From JABFRJ01 sp031409695 (lineage in GTDB: Bacteria > Pseudomonadota > Alphaproteobacteria > Rhizobiales > Hyphomicrobiaceae): 9,682 nucleotides of DNA. Below the pieces are notes generated by a model, which had not been told where the DNA came from, did not search any database, and saw only the letters and a program-made list of their open reading frames with translations. Position 1 is the first letter of the stretch, and each line of letters starts with the position of its first letter. Positions 6,701 through 9,682 of this stretch are shown piece after piece. The position numbers and the translations under genes were made by a program. The DNA is taken from assembly GCA_031409695.1 (NCBI GenBank), contig JANNXS010000360.1, positions 1 through 9,682 on the forward strand. Reading direction: 5' to 3'.

Positions 6701-8113
6701 ATGCAGACGAACTTTACGCCGGCACAGCTGGCTGAGCCGCGCCTCGCTGAGATCGACAAGATCCTGCGCACCTGTGTGCATTGCGGGCTATGCACGGCCA
6801 CCTGTTCCACTTACGTGCTGCTCGGAGATGAGCGTGATAGCCCGCGTGGCCGTATTTATCTTATGAAGGACATGTTCGAGGGTGGCAAAGCTGCAACGGC
6901 TGAGGTGCAGCACCACGTCGATCGCTGCCTGTCATGTCTCTCGTGTATGACAACCTGTCCCGGCGGCGTCGACTACATGCACTTGGTCGACCATGCCCGC
7001 GTCCACATTGAAGAGACCGGCAAACGCAACTGGCGCGACAAGGCGATCCGCGACCTGCTGGCCGCGATCATCCCCTATCCCGACAGGTTCGGCCGTGCGG
7101 TTCGCTTTGCCGGCATCGGCATGATTTTCATGCCGGTCCTGCGCTGGCTTGGATTGAAGGAACTGGTCGCGATGCTTGAACTCGCGCCAAAGAACCCGAT
7201 CCGCCGCGGCGCTGCATTCGCTGGACCGGGAAAAGCCGCGACCAAGGGGGAGCGCAAAAAGCGCGTGATCTTGCTCGCCGGTTGTGCACAGCAGGTCCTG
7301 CGTCCCGACATCAACGATGCAACAATCCGATTGCTCGCGCGCGCGGGCGTCGATGTCGAAGTTGCCCCAGGTGCCGGGTGTTGCGGCGCCGTTGTGCACC
7401 ATATGGGCCGGGAACAAGCGGCACTCACCATGGCGAAAGCGAACATCGACGCTTGGTTCAAGGTCATGTCGAAAGGACCCGTGGACGCCGTCATTATCAA
7501 CGCGTCTGGTTGCGGCACGACCGTCAAGGACTACGGCCACATGCTCGCGCGCGAGGGTGGGGACTACGCAGCCAAAGCACAGCAGATCGCGGACATGACG
7601 CGCGACGTCACTGAGTTCGTCTCGAACTTCGATCTCGGTCCCCCGCGCCGCTGGTCGTCATTGCGCGTTGCCTATCATTCCGCATGCTCCATGCAGCACG
7701 GCCAGCGTATCACGGACGAACCGAAGGCTTTGCTCAAGAAAGCAGGGTTTTCGGTGGTTGATGTGCCTGAGGGCCACATCTGCTGTGGCTCGGCTGGCGT
7801 CTACAACATTTTGCAACCCGAGATCGCGGGAGACCTGCGCCGCCGTAAAGTTGAGAACATCCGCAAAGTTCGTCCGGACATTATTGCCGCCGGCAACATT
7901 GGTTGCATCACACAAATCGGTATCGGCACGGACATCCCGATCGTGCACACCGTCGAGATGCTGGATTGGGCTTTCGGTGGTCCCGTCCCGCGCGGGCTCG
8001 AAAGTCTGTCAAAGCACGTAACAGATGTGCCTGGCGGCGAAATGGTCGACGATGCCATCGAAGCCTACATCCAGGCCGCCCCGCCAAAGCCCTTGGCCGT
8101 CAAAGCCAAATAG
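6701..8113 (+). CDS. glcF: Glycolate oxidase iron-sulfur subunit GlcF
   Basis: The 470-residue product begins MQTNFTPAQL, the usual GlcF N-terminus, so ATG 6701 is chosen over an upstream ATG at 6608. Two [4Fe-4S] motifs are intact: C25, C28, C31, C35 (CVHCGLCTATC) and C76, C79, C82, C86 (CLSCLSCMTTC). Two cysteine-rich CCG domains follow, with C227-C228 and C361-C362 plus C271, C329 and C402. With GlcD (flavin) and GlcE, this subunit oxidises glycolate to glyoxylate and passes electrons to the respiratory chain. Compared with E. coli GlcF it is longer, mainly through a basic linker (about 165-188) and a C-terminal tail (about 428-470). No glcD or glcE is adjacent: the upstream gene is divergent and the downstream one is convergent. 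Another CCG-domain oxidoreductase subunit is possible but less likely. Confidence 0.92.
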   Translation: MQTNFTPAQLAEPRLAEIDKILRTCVHCGLCTATCSTYVLLGDERDSPRGRIYLMKDMFEGGKAATAEVQHHVDRCLSCLSCMTTCPGGVDYMHLVDHARVHIEETGKRNWRDKAIRDLLAAIIPYPDRFGRAVRFAGIGMIFMPVLRWLGLKELVAMLELAPKNPIRRGAAFAGPGKAATKGERKKRVILLAGCAQQVLRPDINDATIRLLARAGVDVEVAPGAGCCGAVVHHMGREQAALTMAKANIDAWFKVMSKGPVDAVIINASGCGTTVKDYGHMLAREGGDYAAKAQQIADMTRDVTEFVSNFDLGPPRRWSSLRVAYHSACSMQHGQRITDEPKALLKKAGFSVVDVPEGHICCGSAGVYNILQPEIAGDLRRRKVENIRKVRPDIIAAGNIGCITQIGIGTDIPIVHTVEMLDWAFGGPVPRGLESLSKHVTDVPGGEMVDDAIEAYIQAAPPKPLAVKAK

Positions 8114-8195
8114 AATTGCCTCAATCGGTTTCAATGTTGCTTGATGGTGGATGTGTCTGGGCCGGTATCACTGACCATACGTGCGGGGGAGAAAG

Positions 8196-8368
8196 GAAAA
8201 AGTGGACGAACTGGCCTGGGGGAAAGCCGGTTCGTCCACCGTGCCTCACAGCTGAAACTGTCCCCGGGGGAAAGGACAGTATCGCGTCACCTGCACCGTA
8301 GGCGCAAGGGGCCCGTCGGAGGCTCTCCGGGCTGAAGATGGTTCGTGAAGGGCTCTCCACAACCACAG
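8196..8368 (-). ncRNA. Candidate small RNA downstream of the Crp-like regulator
   Basis: On the minus strand a possible -10 (TAATCT, 8380-8375) predicts a start near 8368. The RNA would be about 170 nt and end in the T-run at 8201-8197. In order it could form a GC-rich hairpin (8311-8332), a 7-bp hairpin (ACTGTCC/GGACAGT, 8257-8280) and the 14-bp terminator hairpin (8202-8239). The loops of the last two both display CTTTCCCCC. Identical C-rich loops, including one on the terminator, recall alphaproteobacterial anti-Shine-Dalgarno sRNAs, although the CCTCCTCCC motif of those families is absent. A CRP-like site lies at -41.5 from the proposed start. It could instead be the 3' untranslated end of the regulator mRNA. 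No known RNA family was recognised. Confidence 0.45.
8197..8239 (-). terminator. Intrinsic terminator, minus strand
   Basis: Bases 8226-8239 and 8202-8215 form a 14-bp stem (GTGGACGAAC on one arm, one G-T wobble further in) around a 10-base loop. On the minus strand the stem is followed at once by five T's (8201-8197) and then CCTTTCTCC. It lies about 240 bases past the regulator's stop codon, so it ends either a long 3' untranslated region or a separate small RNA. Confidence 0.82.
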
Positions 8369-8401
8369 GCGGACAGATTACACGCAGATTAAAAGATCTG
8401 C

Positions 8402-8417
8402 TGTGAGAATCCGCACA
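8402..8417. promoter_or_regulatory. CRP-like site downstream of the regulator gene
   Basis: TGTGAGAATCCGCACA matches TGTGA-N6-TCACA at nine of ten positions. Its centre (8409.5) is 41.5 bases upstream of the proposed minus-strand start at 8368, the usual spacing of class II CRP-activated promoters. It also includes a GANTC methylation motif (8407-8411). The placement depends on a weak -10 call. Confidence 0.45.
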
Positions 8418-8435
8418 TAATTGAGCAAAATCGTG

Positions 8436-8444
8436 TGTGGATAA
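8436..8444 (-). other. DnaA-box-like 9-mer
   Basis: The plus strand reads TGTGGATAA, a perfect match to the DnaA box TTATCCACA on the minus strand. It sits in a locally AT-rich segment just past the regulator's stop. No second good box lies nearby and the gene context is not that of an alphaproteobacterial origin, so a stand-alone box or chance is more likely. Confidence 0.3.
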
Positions 8445-8482
8445 CTTTAAAAGTGAAGGATCTGCGAGCGAGCTTCACTATT

Positions 8483-9175
8483 TCAGCTTCCGGTAGCGAT
8501 TTTGACAAGCGCACTCAACCTATCGACGTCCGGGATCACGATCGCCCGCTGTTCCTTTGCCAGGAGGCCTTCCTTTTGCAGACGGTTCAACTCGCGCGTC
8601 ACGGCCTCGCGGTGGGTGCTAATCCGGGCCGCGAACTCTGCGTGCGTTGGCGTTACGCGCAAGCGAATGCCGGATGGTGTCTGCTCACCATTGGCGCGGG
8701 CAAGGCGCAGCAACTCGGCGTGCAAGCGGCTGGTCACGGACATCGTCGAAAATTCGAACACCCGCGCCGTCAATGCCCTTATGTTTCGGGCGATCTGCTC
8801 CAACACGCTGAGGGCAAATTCCGGCTCGATCCGGACCAAGTCCAGGAAGGCACCGGCCGACATGGAGGCGACGGTACAAGGCGTAACAGCTTCAACGGCC
8901 AGCGCACGTGGTTGGCCATCAATGGCCTGGACTTCTCCGAACATCTGACCAGCAACGATGTCGCCAAAGCCGACCATCATGCCGGCTGCCGAATGAACAA
9001 CGGAACGCGCGCGACCGGACGTCAGAAAATAGACGGTGCGAGAGCTGTCCTCGTGCGCGACAATAAGAGTGCCAGCCGCAACTTCGCGCCAGTTGCACTG
9101 CGCCGCCAAGGTCGCGCGTCGCTCAAGAGAAAGTCGATGAAAGACTTGAACATCGCCCAGGTTTTTGCGCATCAT
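8483..9175 (-). CDS. Crp/Fnr-family transcriptional regulator, CRP-type DNA specificity
   Basis: The 230-residue protein has an N-terminal cyclic-nucleotide-binding-like domain (about 10-125), a long dimerisation helix (about 112-150) and a C-terminal winged helix (about 150-225). The effector pocket reads GQMFGEVQAIDGQPRA (76-91), keeping the glycine, glutamate and arginine of cAMP-binding relatives but not the serine after the arginine. Whether it binds a nucleotide is therefore open. The cysteine cluster of oxygen-sensing FNR is absent. The recognition helix STHREAVTREL has R189, E190 and R194 in the RE-x3-R spacing used by CRP to read TGTGA. Matching sites lie upstream (9272-9287) and downstream (8402-8417), suggesting autoregulation. 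AAAGGTG precedes two adjacent ATGs at 9175 and 9172; the second has the better spacing. The gene is monocistronic and ends well before the terminator at 8197-8239. Confidence 0.92.
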   Translation of the reverse strand: MMRKNLGDVQVFHRLSLERRATLAAQCNWREVAAGTLIVAHEDSSRTVYFLTSGRARSVVHSAAGMMVGFGDIVAGQMFGEVQAIDGQPRALAVEAVTPCTVASMSAGAFLDLVRIEPEFALSVLEQIARNIRALTARVFEFSTMSVTSRLHAELLRLARANGEQTPSGIRLRVTPTHAEFAARISTHREAVTRELNRLQKEGLLAKEQRAIVIPDVDRLSALVKIATGS

Positions 9176-9271
9176 GGCACCTTTGTCTGACCTTCAAAAT
9201 ATCAAACCGAAACGCCAACAATTGAGACGCCCCTCGTCAGCGCATCCGTCGCCCGGCCATTGTGGTGACAC

Positions 9272-9287
9272 TGTGACTATAGTCACA
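9272..9287. promoter_or_regulatory. Perfect CRP-type palindrome upstream of the regulator
   Basis: TGTGACTATAGTCACA is its own reverse complement and fits TGTGA-N6-TCACA exactly. It lies about 97 bases upstream of the regulator ATG and just past the stop of the DUF808 gene, so the regulator is the natural target. A possible -10 (TATTTT, 9201-9196) would place the site near -91, but that promoter call is weak. Confidence 0.75.
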
Positions 9288-9314
9288 TCACATCATGCGC
9301 CAAACGGTGGGCAG

Positions 9315-9682
9315 TCACTGGTTTGAGGCGCGCAAACCCTGCACCGAGAGCCAGCCCTTCTCGACCCCCCACCCGATGGCGAGCCCCAGAACACCGGCGA
9401 TCGCGGCAGCGATGAGCCATGCTAGCAGTCCGCCGACGAGGGGCACAACGCCCCCAATGGCCGCCGCAAAACCATTGATGCCATACTCAATGCTGGACAT
9501 GCCGTATTGGGCGAGGCTGTGGATGATGATCCCGCCACCGACCCAGAGCATGGCAAGGGTGCCGACCACGGACAAGACCTGCAGGAAAGACGGCATCCCG
9601 GCAACGAGCCCGCGACCGATGGCCTGTGTTATGGGCGAAAAACGTAAGTCGGCCGCTGTCGGTTCCGTCGTCGCCTCCCGCT
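9315..9682 (-). CDS. DUF808 (YedI-like) inner-membrane protein, C-terminal part
   Basis: The frame is open from the right edge to a stop at 9315, giving the last 121 residues; the start lies outside the window, so the internal ATG at 9596 is not the true start. Two or three membrane segments are visible, the first with LSVVGTLAMLWVGGGIII and the next rich in Gly and Ala (AIGGVVPLVGGLLAWLIAAA). The preceding ITQAIGRGLVAGMP and the VGTxAMxxVGGGI pattern match the C-terminal region of DUF808/YedI proteins as I remember them. The function of that family is unknown. It reads in the same direction as the regulator, with a 139-base gap that holds the CRP palindrome. Confidence 0.78.
   Translation of the reverse strand, partial: REATTEPTAADLRFSPITQAIGRGLVAGMPSFLQVLSVVGTLAMLWVGGGIIIHSLAQYGMSSIEYGINGFAAAIGGVVPLVGGLLAWLIAAAIAGVLGLAIGWGVEKGWLSVQGLRASNQ

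Larger units (their letters stand above)
8114..8482. other. Gene-free gap between glcF and the Crp-like regulator
   Basis: The 369 bases hold no credible reading frame. Reading on the minus strand from the regulator's stop, they contain a DnaA-box-like 9-mer, a CRP-like site, a short dyad GCAGAT/ATCTGC (8384-8401) and a possible -10. Several GC-rich hairpins and an intrinsic terminator follow. The part next to glcF (8114-8190) shows nothing clear, including no plus-strand terminator for glcF. Confidence 0.7.

Noticed and set aside
8257..8340. RNase P RNA, SRP RNA or 6S RNA in the hairpin-rich gap
   Set aside because: The conserved core words of these RNAs that I know could not be found on either strand.
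8371..8465. Replication origin around the DnaA box
   Set aside because: Only one good box is present, and the neighbours (glcF, Crp-like gene) are not those of known alphaproteobacterial origins.

Overview
The window reads as an ordinary chromosomal stretch of a GC-rich alphaproteobacterium, most likely Hyphomicrobiales. This is inferred from the high-GC codon use, the alphaproteobacterial style of the GlcF, PAP2 and DUF808 proteins, and a multi-ferredoxin protein that I associate from memory with formate-dehydrogenase loci of that group. No transposase, integrase, phage gene, tRNA, rRNA or CRISPR array was seen. Genes are mostly single units facing in alternating directions, so the window shows many short, separately controlled transcription units and no long operon.

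Left part (1-2220): the last 21 codons of an unidentified gene on the plus strand, then a convergent PAP2-family membrane phosphatase (80-793, minus). A 340-base gap follows with a perfect 22-bp tandem duplication. Next come a small unrecognised plus-strand gene (1135-1404) and a convergent membrane-anchored DUF218 (YdcF/ElyC-like) protein (1429-2220, minus).

Middle (2221-6700): a large soluble iron-sulfur protein with four [4Fe-4S] ferredoxin motifs and extra cysteine pairs (2393-4477, plus). It converges on a PAS-GGDEF-EAL protein (4545-6320, minus) whose GGDEF site is degenerate while its EAL site looks intact, so it is probably a cyclic-di-GMP phosphodiesterase. The 380-base divergent region between that gene and glcF holds a long imperfect hairpin and repeated AGAACT/AGTTC half-sites.

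Right part (6701-9682): glcF, the iron-sulfur subunit of glycolate oxidase, without glcD or glcE beside it. After it comes a Crp/Fnr-family regulator (8483-9175, minus) with a CRP-type recognition helix, and the C-terminal part of a DUF808 (YedI-like) membrane protein running off the right edge.

The most interesting arrangement surrounds the Crp-like regulator. A perfect TGTGA-N6-TCACA palindrome lies upstream of it (9272-9287). A second, 9/10-matching site lies just downstream (8402-8417) and sits at -41.5 relative to a possible minus-strand promoter. That promoter would drive an RNA of about 170 nt made of structured hairpins and ending in a clear intrinsic terminator. Two of the hairpins display the same C-rich loop (CUUUCCCCC). 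This suggests an autoregulated Crp-type factor controlling a neighbouring small RNA, a hypothesis built from sequence pattern alone.
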